20,937 nt of DNA from JABDGZ01 sp964487685. Lineage in GTDB: Bacteria; Omnitrophota; Gorgyraeia; Zapsychrales; Fredricksoniimonadaceae. How positions within the stretch are numbered: the first letter of the stretch is position 1; each line of letters starts with the position of its first letter. The notes below the pieces were generated by a model. The model saw nothing but the letters and a program-made list of their open reading frames with translations, made no database searches and had not been told where the DNA came from. The position numbers and the translations under genes are program-made. Below are positions 7,545-15,604 of the stretch, one piece after another. The stretch lies in NCBI GenBank assembly GCA_964487685.1, contig CAZASA010000034.1, positions 1 to 20,937 on the forward strand, written 5' to 3'.

Positions 7545-7704
7545 GCATTTATTCGGCCATTGTATTTCCATCGCAGGCACGTTTGCCGCCTCCAGCGAGG
7601 CGGCAGCACTACGCTCCGGCTGATTTGCCCCGCCTTCGGCGGGGACCATGCCAAATCAGCCTCCGCAGTGCACTGCTCAAGAAATACAATGACCTCATAA
7701 ATGC
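7545..7704. mobile_element. 160-bp MITE-like element between addA-like and addB-like genes
   Basis: 24-nt terminal inverted repeats at 7545-7568 and 7681-7704, matching at 21 of 24 positions: outer GCATTTAT, inner CATTGTATTTC, with a variable 5-nt block between. Inside are nested hairpins: TGCCGCCTC/GAGGCGGCA (7584-7605), GGCTGATTTG/CAAATCAGCC (7618-7661) enclosing CCCCGCC/GGCGGGG (7628-7644), and the palindrome GCAGTGCACTGC (7665-7676). It has no coding capacity. No convincing target-site duplication was found. It would be mobilised by a transposase elsewhere. Confidence 0.65.
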
Positions 7705-7724
7705 ATACAGTCCATGCAGTTTAG

Positions 7725-7749
7725 ATTCCCGACAAATACATTCGGGAAT
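7725..7749. repeat. ATTCCC/GGGAAT-type palindromic repeat (intergenic copy)
   Basis: ATTCCCGA and TCGGGAAT, 8-bp arms around a 9-nt loop, followed by GACGA. This is the general pattern of dispersed ATTCCC...GGGAAT elements known in many bacteria (dRS3-like). A related copy lies inside the addA-like gene at 8019-8038. Confidence 0.6.
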
Positions 7750-7787
7750 GACGAACAATTGTGAGTGTCAGGTATGACGACCAATTA

Positions 7788-10700
7788 TTAGTTCTGTAAA
7801 TATAAAATATGCCCGGATACTTGGTGCTTCGGATAAAATTGTTTGATGAGCTCGATATAGCCATCCATTTGCCTCTTGTGCTCCTCTGCTGCAACGGGTG
7901 ATAACTTGAAATCTACGATCCAAACTTTGTCGTTGAACACGATCAATCGGTCGATGCGCCTGGTGTCGCCGAATTTATTGACGAATTCCTTCTCACAAAA
8001 AATTTGCACATCAGATGGATTCCCGCTTTCGCGGGAATGACCGGCTATATTTGGGAAATAAAAAAATGGACGGACGTCTGGACGATCGATAAATGAGCGG
8101 ATTTCCGCCGGCACTGTACTATCGTCTGTTAAATGGCCCAAGGACATGAGCACGGCATGATAATGTTCCCCTTTTCGCGCAAGAACCGCTGACCTTGCGG
8201 GCGATCCCAGGGTATCTTCTTGAAGTCCGGTCCAGGGGTCGGATATAAATGGTTTGATCTTTTGATGGGTAAGGATCAGTTCATGCGCTTTGGGCCGCTC
8301 GGCAGGTTGGCCTATTTCACAAGAATCTTCCGGTATCAGAAACCTGGCCGGATTAATGGTATTTCCGACCCTGGTTGGAACAAAAATATAAAGCTCTTCA
8401 ATAGCGCGGGTCATGGCCACGTAAGCACTGTTTAATTCAACCAGGAATGCTTTTTTATACTCTTGCTCATAGATCTGTTGGAGTTCAGGGGAGAATTGTC
8501 GATAACTTTCCTTAAGCCGAATAAGCCCCATCCCTTCATCCTGGATATCCAGAATGTACGCCTGACTGCCGTCGCGGCCGCCGCTGCCGGCATTGATGTC
8601 CATTTCAAGAAATGGCAGGATAACCACCGGAAATTCCAATCCCTTAGCCTTATGTACGGTCAAGACCTTGACCGCATCACATTGATTCATGGGTACAAAA
8701 CGGCCTTCGCCTTCAAGATTTTCATAATAATCCAAAAAATGGGAAAGCCCGCAGCTCTCTTTTTCCTGTAATTTGATCAATTCCAGCAAATGCATCAAAA
8801 AACCCTGGTAATGGAGAAAATGCTTTTCGCAGCCAAATCGCTTGATGACCCCGGCTGTCAGTTCATATAATGGATACACGCCTACTTGACGGGAAAAATC
8901 TTCAAAAAATTCCCGCCAAACATCAGGGAAGGCGTCCTGAAATTCCTTAAAAAAATAAAGTTCTTTAACTAGCTTTTGTTTTTGAGCACACTCAAAAAGA
9001 AAATCCTGCAGGTCTTGAGGCGATATCCCTGTGGCTTTAGGCATCAGGTCACCTAAACAAAATTGCGCGAAGGCATTATTGTCAACGGGTGAATACAAAA
9101 AACTTAAGAAGCCCATTAATTCATTAATCAGAGGATTATTTTTGATGTCACTGCTGCGCTCGGAGGACGCAGAAATACCCTCTTGCAGGAGCCACTGGGT
9201 GATCTCTTCTAATTCCTGATTGCCGCGGGTCAAGATCGCGATGTCTTTTAAGGCAAAGCGGCCGCGAAGGTCTTTAAGCAAAATGATAAGTTTCTCGCGC
9301 GCCTCAAGGGCCCTGTCCTGTTTGACGCGCCCCTCCAGATATGTTACTCGAACGACCCCGCCTTTCAAATCCTTGCCCGGCAATTGATGGGCATGGGCAA
9401 AGGTGTTGGCGAGCAGTCCAAAATCCGATTCCGAGAAATGGATCTCTTTTTGGCGGTCATTTTCCTTGGCATCTTCCAGACGGCGGTCTAAAAAATCCTG
9501 CAAATTTTCTAAACTAAATACCCTGTTATTAAAATCAATGATCGCCGGACAACTGCGGAAATTGCGATCCAAATTTGAGGTTTGGACATTGTAATCGATC
9601 AATTGACGCTGTAAGGCATCAAACAAACGGCTTTCTCCCCCGCGGAATGAATAGATCGCCTGCTTTTTATCCCCCACATAAAATAACGATCCGCCATGGG
9701 CCAGGGCTTCTTCGACCAATAAAACCAGGTTACGCCATTGCCCGACGGACGTGTCCTGGAACTCATCGATCAGGTAATGCTGGAAACGGGCCGCCAGCCG
9801 GAAATATAATTCTTCAACTGATACCAGGCCATCCTCAAAAAGCAGGGCCGCTTTGCGATTAAGCTCTTCTAAAAAAAGAACATCATCCCTTTGGGCTAAT
9901 CGTCCAAAACAAGACAGCAATTTTTCAAATAAAACCACATAAGGATTAAACATGCTGCGGGCTTCCACCAGGCAAAGCTCACGGATCGCCTTTGTCAGCT
10001 CACGCCACGAGGCTTCCAATTCTCGACTGACTTCGCCTCCCTTATTGAGAGGAAAATCTTCTTTGGACCAATACTTGCTCAATTCATCCGTGTCAAAAAC
10101 CCCGCTTTCCCTTGATAAGAGCTCCTCCAGATGGTTTTTGAAATTCTTCTTTGTCTGCGGCGGACAAAGACCTTTCAGTTCCTTCATAAGTTCAAGGATC
10201 TTTTTTTTACTTGAAAAAGGGCTGTCCATTACGGGGTAAAGCAATAATTTCTTTTGATAGGTATTGTATTGCCTGAAAAGTTCGCCCAGCACTTTAAGCA
10301 GATCTTCCCTGGGAAACCATCCCGAACGGTTTTCCAAAAACAGGTATTGGCGTACAAAATCCTCAAAAAGCTTATAGGTCTTCCTGTCGCTGGTAGCCTG
10401 GTCCAATAGCTCATCAAGGCTTAATTGCAGGTATTCCCTGGAATTGCGCTGGATCTTAAAGCGTGCTGAAAGACCGATCTTAAAAGAACATCCTGATAAA
10501 AGAATATTCATGAAACTATCAATGGTCTGGACCTGGAAATAATGATATTGGCGGATCACATCGTTCATGAGGCCAAAGGCAAGCGATGACGCCTTGTCCT
10601 CATCCACCCCCAGCGGCTTGATGATCTCTTCTACTTCAAATGGTTTTAATTTCTTTAAGGCGATCCGCTTAAGGAAATCCAGGATCCGGGATTTCATCGC

Positions 10701-10880
10701 TAAGGTGGCTTTATTCGTGAAGGTAATGGCCAGGATGGATTGGATCGGCACTGCTTGTTGTTGGGCCAGATACAAACTTAATTGCACATAACGCTTGGCC
10801 AGGCAAAAGGTCTTTCCGCTGCCGGCCGATGCTTCTACGACGAGGACTTGAGGGCTTTGAAGAAAACTACTTTTCATCAC
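7788..10880 (-). CDS. AddA-like UvrD-family helicase / RecB-type nuclease
   Basis: 1030-residue ATP-dependent helicase-nuclease, likely the motor subunit of an AddAB-type complex. Superfamily 1 motifs in order: Walker A ASAGSGKT (17-24), motif Ia AITFTNKA (51-58), Walker B LIDEFQDTS (370-378), motif III YVGDKKQAIYSFRGG (401-415), motif V VLTVHKAKGLEFPVV (about 730) and motif VI AYVAMTRA. The C-terminus carries a RecB nuclease: D977 in IDRL, D990-F-K992 in VWIVDFK, then Q1004-x3-Y1008. Residues 947-955 read GHSRESGNP, the translation of an inserted dispersed palindrome in the helicase-nuclease linker. Either GTG (10878-10880) or the adjacent ATG may start it; the start overlaps the upstream gene by 14 bp, so translation is coupled. 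Confidence 0.88.
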   Translation of the reverse strand: MMKSSFLQSPQVLVVEASAGSGKTFCLAKRYVQLSLYLAQQQAVPIQSILAITFTNKATLAMKSRILDFLKRIALKKLKPFEVEEIIKPLGVDEDKASSLAFGLMNDVIRQYHYFQVQTIDSFMNILLSGCSFKIGLSARFKIQRNSREYLQLSLDELLDQATSDRKTYKLFEDFVRQYLFLENRSGWFPREDLLKVLGELFRQYNTYQKKLLLYPVMDSPFSSKKKILELMKELKGLCPPQTKKNFKNHLEELLSRESGVFDTDELSKYWSKEDFPLNKGGEVSRELEASWRELTKAIRELCLVEARSMFNPYVVLFEKLLSCFGRLAQRDDVLFLEELNRKAALLFEDGLVSVEELYFRLAARFQHYLIDEFQDTSVGQWRNLVLLVEEALAHGGSLFYVGDKKQAIYSFRGGESRLFDALQRQLIDYNVQTSNLDRNFRSCPAIIDFNNRVFSLENLQDFLDRRLEDAKENDRQKEIHFSESDFGLLANTFAHAHQLPGKDLKGGVVRVTYLEGRVKQDRALEAREKLIILLKDLRGRFALKDIAILTRGNQELEEITQWLLQEGISASSERSSDIKNNPLINELMGFLSFLYSPVDNNAFAQFCLGDLMPKATGISPQDLQDFLFECAQKQKLVKELYFFKEFQDAFPDVWREFFEDFSRQVGVYPLYELTAGVIKRFGCEKHFLHYQGFLMHLLELIKLQEKESCGLSHFLDYYENLEGEGRFVPMNQCDAVKVLTVHKAKGLEFPVVILPFLEMDINAGSGGRDGSQAYILDIQDEGMGLIRLKESYRQFSPELQQIYEQEYKKAFLVELNSAYVAMTRAIEELYIFVPTRVGNTINPARFLIPEDSCEIGQPAERPKAHELILTHQKIKPFISDPWTGLQEDTLGSPARSAVLARKGEHYHAVLMSLGHLTDDSTVPAEIRSFIDRPDVRPFFYFPNIAGHSRESGNPSDVQIFCEKEFVNKFGDTRRIDRLIVFNDKVWIVDFKLSPVAAEEHKRQMDGYIELIKQFYPKHQVSGHILYLQN
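8019..8038. repeat. ATTCCC/GGGAAT palindromic repeat inserted in frame in the addA-like gene
   Basis: ATTCCCGC-TTTC-GCGGGAAT, perfect 8-bp arms. It has the form of a widespread dispersed repeat whose translation in one frame gives HSRESGNP, seen here at residues 948-955. The reading frame is kept through it. It sits between helicase and nuclease domains, where an extra segment is tolerated. Confidence 0.75.
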
Positions 10881-11628
10881 GGGAGATCCAAAGGGAGTCT
10901 TCCAAAATCTCGCGGATCACGGCAATAGAACCATCCAGCGTATTTTGACCGGTCTTAAGGCCCCAATCCAAATTTTCAGATCCCCATGAATCCAATTTAT
11001 CCAGTAATTTCTGACGCTGTTGGGCCGTGATGGCCAATAAATGGCCTTTTCCGTTCTTATTTTTGGCGCTCATCAATGCCTTGGTCATCATGACAGAGGC
11101 CTGGACAATGGTTTTTTCAGCCTCTTTGCGCCGTAATTCCAAACTATATTCAGCATTGATAAATTCGACCTCTTTGGCCTTAGTGACCTGCTTGGCCGCA
11201 TTAAGATCGTACCAATCCTGCCACAATCTTTTTTCTTGATGATTGATGGTGATCTCGCGGTCTGTTGCCTCAACTACCATATCCGCGATCCTGTGCATGA
11301 GATTATTGGGAGATGACCGGTATTTAATGAGGTAATTTTTGATGATCAACAGGTCGGTTGAGTCCAGGGACAGATCATTGATCGTGGCTAAAATGAACTT
11401 GGTCTTTTGTTTGGTAAAATGCTTTTTAGGCGCATTTTTTTGCCAACGGTCATGGATGTCCTTCATATACCCCAGGGCCGAGATATAACTGCGGGCGAAT
11501 TCGAATTTATTGATATCAGGATTATCTTTGGCGAACAGGTCCTGGGCAAAAGATGGATGAGGATCCATCAATCCCACCGCCATCAGAAATACCAGCAGAC
11601 CTGATAACAGGCTTTTCTTAGTCATCAT
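10867..11628 (-). CDS. exported protein of unknown function
   Basis: 253 residues, not recognised. It starts with a Sec-type signal peptide (MMTKKSLLSGLLVFLMAVGL, likely cut after SFAQ near residue 29). The rest is mostly helical and charged, with stretches such as EVEFINAEYSLELRRKEAEKT that may form a coiled coil, and no cysteines or known motif. It overlaps the pyrophosphatase gene by 11 bp upstream and the addA-like gene by 14 bp downstream, so all three are translationally coupled although an exported protein has no obvious tie to DNA repair. Two adjacent ATG codons (11628 and 11625) are possible starts. Its periplasmic or surface location is inferred from the signal peptide alone. Confidence 0.75.
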   Translation of the reverse strand: MMTKKSLLSGLLVFLMAVGLMDPHPSFAQDLFAKDNPDINKFEFARSYISALGYMKDIHDRWQKNAPKKHFTKQKTKFILATINDLSLDSTDLLIIKNYLIKYRSSPNNLMHRIADMVVEATDREITINHQEKRLWQDWYDLNAAKQVTKAKEVEFINAEYSLELRRKEAEKTIVQASVMMTKALMSAKNKNGKGHLLAITAQQRQKLLDKLDSWGSENLDWGLKTGQNTLDGSIAVIREILEDSLWISRDEK

Positions 11629-12298
11629 TGATATTGGACATCATCTCTTCAAGTTTGCTGAAGCGTTCCTTATAATCTTTACGGGAACAACGGATGACTT
11701 CCATGGCTTCTTCCCTGCCGAATACATGGGTGATCTCGCAAATACGTTCATCAGAATCAGGAAGGTCCTTGTACGTCAAAAAATAGTGCTTCAGACGGTC
11801 GATAAATGAACGGGGACAATCCTCAATATTGTTCCATTGGCTGTACAGGGCATCGCCGTGCATGACCGCGATGATCTTATCATCGGCCTGTCCCCGGTCG
11901 ATCATGCGAAAACCACCAATGGGATTGGCCCGGACAATGATATCGCCATGGGTGATCACCTTCTCGGTCAATACACAGATATCCAACGGGTCATCGTCCC
12001 CTACCACTGATTTTCGGCCTGTGCGCTCACGGCAAAGTTCGGCAATATGATTAGAGCAATATGTCTGGGGAATGAAGCCATATAAGGTGGGGCAAATACT
12101 CGAATATTTCTGGGGCCGGTCTACTTTAAGAAAACCGCTTTTTTTATCGATCTCATATTTGACTGTATCAGAAGGCACCGTTTCTATATAGGAATTGACC
12201 AGTTCAGGGGCCTCATCACCGATCGGGATCCCATGCCAGGGATGACTGCGAAGCAATAACGCCAAGGATTGCCATAGATTGCGTAAATCTTCATTCAT
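11618..12298 (-). CDS. ppa: inorganic pyrophosphatase (family I)
   Basis: Hydrolyses pyrophosphate to phosphate in the cytosol, driving biosynthetic reactions. The 226-residue protein has the family I layout: HPWHGIP near residue 19, VKYEIDKKSGFLKVDRP, YGFIPQTYC, the metal-binding signature GDDDPLDICVL, then ANPIGGFRMIDRG-ADDKIIAV. It is longer than the E. coli enzyme through N-terminal and C-terminal extensions, typical of the larger subgroup. A GGAAAGAG ribosome-binding site precedes the ATG at 12296-12298. It is the first gene of the minus-strand run ppa, exported protein, addA-like, addB-like, response regulator, with a readable promoter at 12360-12389. Confidence 0.94.
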   Translation of the reverse strand: MNEDLRNLWQSLALLLRSHPWHGIPIGDEAPELVNSYIETVPSDTVKYEIDKKSGFLKVDRPQKYSSICPTLYGFIPQTYCSNHIAELCRERTGRKSVVGDDDPLDICVLTEKVITHGDIIVRANPIGGFRMIDRGQADDKIIAVMHGDALYSQWNNIEDCPRSFIDRLKHYFLTYKDLPDSDERICEITHVFGREEAMEVIRCSRKDYKERFSKLEEMMSNINDD

Positions 12299-12354
12299 AA
12301 GTACTCTTTCCAGGTATTTAGGTTATTAGAGAAGCAATAGACTTTATTGCTCGG

Positions 12355-12384
12355 TTGACAGTATAACACTGTATTCTTTAAGAT
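12355..12384 (+). promoter_or_regulatory. candidate distal promoter for pilin gene 1
   Basis: TTGACA (12355-12360), 18-bp spacer, TAAGAT (12379-12384; four of six). It overlaps the opposite-strand ppa promoter, so transcription in the two directions may interfere. The -35 is perfect, the -10 weak. Confidence 0.35.
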
Positions 12385-12389
12385 TTCAA
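12360..12389 (-). promoter_or_regulatory. sigma70-type promoter of the ppa-addAB run
   Basis: On the minus strand TTGAAA (12384-12389), 18-bp spacer, TATACT (12360-12365), each five of six to consensus. The expected leader is about 55 nt and contains a 7-bp hairpin AGCAATA/TATTGCT (12333-12351). Confidence 0.55.
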
Positions 12390-12422
12390 GGAACTTTATA
12401 GGTAAAAAAATACCAAAATAGA

Positions 12423-12451
12423 CTGGCATGGGCCTCATAATGGTGTATACT
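12423..12451 (+). promoter_or_regulatory. proximal promoter of pilin gene 1
   Basis: CTGGCA (12423-12428), 17-bp spacer, TATACT (12446-12451). The -10 and the following 30 bases (GGAGTCATA core) are repeated before pilin gene 2 at 13027-13062, so the promoter-leader was duplicated with the gene and is under selection. Confidence 0.5.
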
Positions 12452-12511
12452 TATAGCGGAGTCATATATAACCAAATAAGCCACCGCCTCAGGCGGGGCA
12501 AGGAGGGTAAC

Positions 12512-12928
12512 ATGAGATCTCGGAAAAAAGAACAAGGTTTTACGCTCGTGGAAATCATGATCGTAGTCGCGATCATCGCGTTGCTGGCTGCAATCGCGAT
12601 CCCTAACCTGCTTCGTGCCAAAATGACGTCCAATGACGCCTTGGCCAAAGCTACGTTACGGGCAATCTCAACAGCCGCGGAATCGTATGGTACGGCAAAC
12701 AATGGTAATTATCCTAGTCAAGAAGTTTCATTGACCGGGGCCCAGCCACCGTATCTAAACACGTCTTATTGCGCACAGTCACAGGTCAGCAATCAAGGTA
12801 TCGCCGGTTATATCTATAACTGCGGCATGTCTAATGCGGGTTATACGGTCACGGCTACACCGATTACTCCAGGTTCGACTGGTACTACCACGGAATACAT
12901 CACCACGGGTGGTGTTTTAACTCCGTAA
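12512..12928 (+). CDS. type IV pilin / pseudopilin 1
   Basis: 138-residue prepilin. Leader MRSRKKEQG, prepilin peptidase cut after G9, then mature FTLVE with the conserved glutamate E14 (position +5), followed by the hydrophobic N-terminal helix ending AIPNLLRAKM. The globular part is small and holds two cysteines (C87, C104) that probably form a disulfide. It would be assembled into a type IV pilus or type II secretion pseudopilus. The start was set at 12512 because AGGAGGG lies 5-11 bases upstream and the leader is canonical there; an upstream in-frame ATG at 12428 would add an implausible extension. A small hairpin (12484-12496) sits just before the ribosome-binding site. A strong terminator follows. 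Confidence 0.93.
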   Translation: MRSRKKEQGFTLVEIMIVVAIIALLAAIAIPNLLRAKMTSNDALAKATLRAISTAAESYGTANNGNYPSQEVSLTGAQPPYLNTSYCAQSQVSNQGIAGYIYNCGMSNAGYTVTATPITPGSTGTTTEYITTGGVLTP

Positions 12929-12955
12929 TCTTTCCATACAGGATAGATTAAAAAG

Positions 12956-12990
12956 AACGGCTACTTCTTTTGAAGTAGCCGTTTTTATTT
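12956..12990 (+). terminator. intrinsic terminator after pilin gene 1
   Basis: AACGGCTACTTC-TTTT-GAAGTAGCCGTT: perfect 12-bp stem, 4-nt loop, followed by TTTTATTT. It lies 27 bp after the pilin 1 stop and separates the two pilin transcripts. Confidence 0.93.
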
Positions 12991-13026
12991 ATGGGCGATT
13001 TAGCTCAATATATGTAATTTATAGTA

Positions 13027-13062
13027 TATACTCAAGATGGAGTCATACTTAACCGAATTAAG
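13027..13062 (+). promoter_or_regulatory. duplicated promoter-leader block before pilin gene 2
   Basis: TATACT (13027-13032) followed by a block matching that of pilin 1 (GGAGTCATA, TTAACC, AAG). No good -35 is seen 16-18 bp upstream, so this promoter may be weaker or need an activator. A 7-bp-arm hairpin, TCCCGCA/TGCGGGA (13064-13094), follows in the leader. Confidence 0.45.
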
Positions 13063-13114
13063 GTCCCGCATGGCTGATGGCCAAAGCTGCGGGATCCAGT
13101 CAGGAGAGGATTCT

Positions 13115-13531
13115 ATGAGTACTCGCAAAAAGGAACAAGGTTTTACGCTGGTGGAGATCATGATCGTGGTTGCGATCATCGCATTGCTGGCTGCAATCGC
13201 GATCCCTAATCTGCTTCGCGCCAAAATGACAGCCAATGATGCCCTGGCCAAAGCAACGCTGCGGGCGATCTCAACAGCCGCGGAATCTTTTGGTTCGGGA
13301 AACAACGGCAATTATCCCGGAAACGAGGTCTCCTTGACCGGTGCAAAACCTCCCTATCTTAACTCATCTTATTGCGCGCAATCACAAGTGGGTAATCAAG
13401 GCATTGCCGGTTACATCTATAACTGCGGCATGAGTAATGCGGGTTATACGGTAACGGCTACACCTGTCAAAGCCGGCTCGACAGGTACCACCGAAGAATA
13501 CATCACCACCGGCGGGGTTTTAACGCCGTAA
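13115..13531 (+). CDS. type IV pilin / pseudopilin 2 (paralog of pilin 1)
   Basis: 138-residue prepilin with the same length and layout as pilin 1 and 15 substitutions (about 89% identity by hand count). Leader MSTRKKEQG, cut before FTLVE, identical membrane helix, cysteines at the same places (87 and 104). Most differences cluster in residues 59-71 and 118-127, the parts likely exposed on the fibre surface. The start at 13115 is chosen for AGGAGAGG just upstream and the canonical leader. Its 3' end overlaps the stop region of the convergent YfhO-like gene by 12 bp and no terminator is visible, unlike pilin 1. Recent tandem duplication with subsequent surface divergence is the simplest reading. 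Confidence 0.93.
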   Translation: MSTRKKEQGFTLVEIMIVVAIIALLAAIAIPNLLRAKMTANDALAKATLRAISTAAESFGSGNNGNYPGNEVSLTGAKPPYLNSSYCAQSQVGNQGIAGYIYNCGMSNAGYTVTATPVKAGSTGTTEEYITTGGVLTP

Positions 13532-15604
13532 TCGACAGGTAATGATCACCAAACCTGGAATGGTCAATGCCAACAGAAAAAAGGCAAAGATCATCCCAGG
13601 TGCTATGGGTTCATAGCGCACGCGGACAAGATGGTCCTGCGGAGTTACTGATAATACCAAAAACTTATTATTTCCTTCCACAAAACTGCTTTCATGGCCA
13701 TCGATCCAGGCCCGCCAACCGGGAATCCCTAAAAGACTGATAATCAGTTGTTGCCCTGTTTGAAGATTGTTGGGTATCTTTACATCCAAGCCATTACCTT
13801 GAACAATAAAAGACAGCGGGGTTATTTCATCGCGATTTTTCAAAAATACAACACTGGTTGGTAATGGATTTTGATATAAAAACACCCCTTCTTCCTGCCC
13901 TAGGACATTCCAACCCTGCTTAAGGAGAGGTAAATCTAATTTTTGTTCCACGACATAATCAATTCCCAATTGCTGAAGAATATTAGCGCGCCAAGGCGGA
14001 GAAAAATGATAATCCCCTGTATAATTATCAAATTGGACCAATCCTTTATTGAACAATCTAACACCAAAATCAGCATTGGACATGATCGTACTACGAGCGC
14101 CGGAGCCAAAAATACCTTCCCTGGCCCCTCTTAGATCCAATCCTAAAATGGTATTGAAATTATACGCCACCCTGGAATTCTTGGGTATCATCGCAAGTAG
14201 TTTCGGCATTGGAAAATCCTGGGAACTTTCCAATGAAAATGAAGGACGCCCGCCAATGTGGCAGATCTTGGGATATGAAAGGCCCATCACATCAAAAAAA
14301 GCATAGTAGAGAAAAAACACCACCACTGCGCTACCGATAAATCCTGTCATAAAATTGGCCATTGTCTTTTCTTGTATGAATTTCCTGCCTGCCGCACCGG
14401 CCAGTAACCAGCCGATAAAAAAAATACCAATCATCCCCCAGATGGGAGCCAGGACCAATCTTGCCGCTGATGACCATTCTTGACGAAAAGTCAGGAAATA
14501 TGCATCAGAAGCTGTTGCCAAAAAACACAAGAAAATTTCCAAGCGCCATTGCTCATTTAATTTAAGCCACCTGAGCAAAAGCCCTCCCACCCCCATCATT
14601 AAAAAAATACCGGCTCCCCAGGTGAGCCGGACAACGTCAGTGGCTCCCAGTAAAGGAATCTGCTGCCATAATAGCGGCATAACTCTGGAAAAAAGCACAA
14701 TGCCAAAAGGAATGACCCCTAGACACAATATAAGCCACGCGTCACGGGTACGCTTTTCCCTAAAAAGAGCGGCTGTATAGATGCTGGCAGCCACGATCGG
14801 GGCCGTGAATATTTTGTTGGGCCCGATAATTGACGCCACCGGATATTCTGCCAATTTTCGGATACTGCGACCGGCAGCTTCTGTAAAAAGCCAGGTATCC
14901 GGAAAAACCGCGACCAGACCACAGACAAGAGCGCTTACCACGATCCAAAAACTTTTTTCGTTCACACTTCCCGACAGGAAAAATTGATACCCTATGATCA
15001 TCAGGCATAAGATCATAACGACATTAAGGCTTACCCCCAAGAACATGATGATGGACAAGGCGCACATTCCCAAATAGCTGACTGCAGACATCCTTTGCGT
15101 AAATGTTTCCTGAAGCAGAATAAAACACGTCAAAATCAGTAAGGTCAATTGAAAATGATGGTGCGCGCTATGCCAAATAAAACCAGGACTGTAAAAAGTA
15201 CTTAGCCCCAAGCCAATGCTCAAAACTTTGGGGAACCGCCGTTGGTAAAAAATAAACAAAACCAATAAGGTCAAAAAACCGATCAAAACCCGATTAACGG
15301 TCATTGCTTTTGGTCCTGGCAAGAACGCATAGGTCACCGCCAAAGGAGACAACGGATAGGTGATAACGTCCCCGATCAGGGGTGTCCCGAAATTGTTATA
15401 CACATTCATCATCGGCCATTCCCCTTGGGACGCTATCCTGCGCCATTGTTGGAGATTGATGAAGGTATGATTGGCATCATCATTGGAATCAAATGCCAGG
15501 CAATGTGGGTCAATAAAAACCTTCGAAATATCAAGAAGGGAAAACACAAGAGCCAGCAGAAAAAACACACTGGTCGTTTTTCTGGATAATTTTTCAGGCA
15601 GCAT
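13520..15604 (-). CDS. YfhO-like polytopic membrane protein 2 (probable GT-C glycosyltransferase)
   Basis: 694 residues from the ATG at 15602-15604, which has AAGGAAG upstream; a TTG 27 bases earlier is a less likely start. About a dozen hydrophobic helices follow a short N-terminus, then a C-terminal extracytoplasmic domain (about 470-665) with GWRAWIDGHESSF, which matches the beta-rich end of YfhO proteins. The first loop (DDANHTF, then GEWPMMNVYNNFGTP) resembles the acidic first loop of GT-C enzymes. YfhO members are linked to glycosylation of teichoic or other envelope polymers; the substrate here is unknown. It overlaps its paralog upstream by 11 bp and converges on pilin 2 with a 12-bp overlap, raising the idea of pilin or envelope glycosylation, which is inference only. 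Confidence 0.8.
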   Translation of the reverse strand: MLPEKLSRKTTSVFFLLALVFSLLDISKVFIDPHCLAFDSNDDANHTFINLQQWRRIASQGEWPMMNVYNNFGTPLIGDVITYPLSPLAVTYAFLPGPKAMTVNRVLIGFLTLLVLFIFYQRRFPKVLSIGLGLSTFYSPGFIWHSAHHHFQLTLLILTCFILLQETFTQRMSAVSYLGMCALSIIMFLGVSLNVVMILCLMIIGYQFFLSGSVNEKSFWIVVSALVCGLVAVFPDTWLFTEAAGRSIRKLAEYPVASIIGPNKIFTAPIVAASIYTAALFREKRTRDAWLILCLGVIPFGIVLFSRVMPLLWQQIPLLGATDVVRLTWGAGIFLMMGVGGLLLRWLKLNEQWRLEIFLCFLATASDAYFLTFRQEWSSAARLVLAPIWGMIGIFFIGWLLAGAAGRKFIQEKTMANFMTGFIGSAVVVFFLYYAFFDVMGLSYPKICHIGGRPSFSLESSQDFPMPKLLAMIPKNSRVAYNFNTILGLDLRGAREGIFGSGARSTIMSNADFGVRLFNKGLVQFDNYTGDYHFSPPWRANILQQLGIDYVVEQKLDLPLLKQGWNVLGQEEGVFLYQNPLPTSVVFLKNRDEITPLSFIVQGNGLDVKIPNNLQTGQQLIISLLGIPGWRAWIDGHESSFVEGNNKFLVLSVTPQDHLVRVRYEPIAPGMIFAFFLLALTIPGLVIITCRLRR

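Noticed and set aside
7545..7704. Hairpin cluster as a structured RNA or riboswitch of addB
   Set aside because: The terminal inverted repeats and nested palindromes fit a small transposable element better, and addB is not a usual riboswitch target.
9952..10239. Plus-strand open frames opposite the addA-like, addB-like and YfhO-like genes
   Set aside because: They lie wholly inside well-supported minus-strand genes, lack ribosome-binding sites and show no recognisable domain.
4741..10880. Helicase-nuclease pair as a new phage-defence system
   Set aside because: Motif order matches AddAB-type recombination proteins and the neighbours are housekeeping genes.
12424..12445. Sigma54 promoter (TGGCATGGGCC) before pilin 1
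   Set aside because: The GC at the -12 element is missing at the required spacing; a sigma70-type reading with TATACT fits better.
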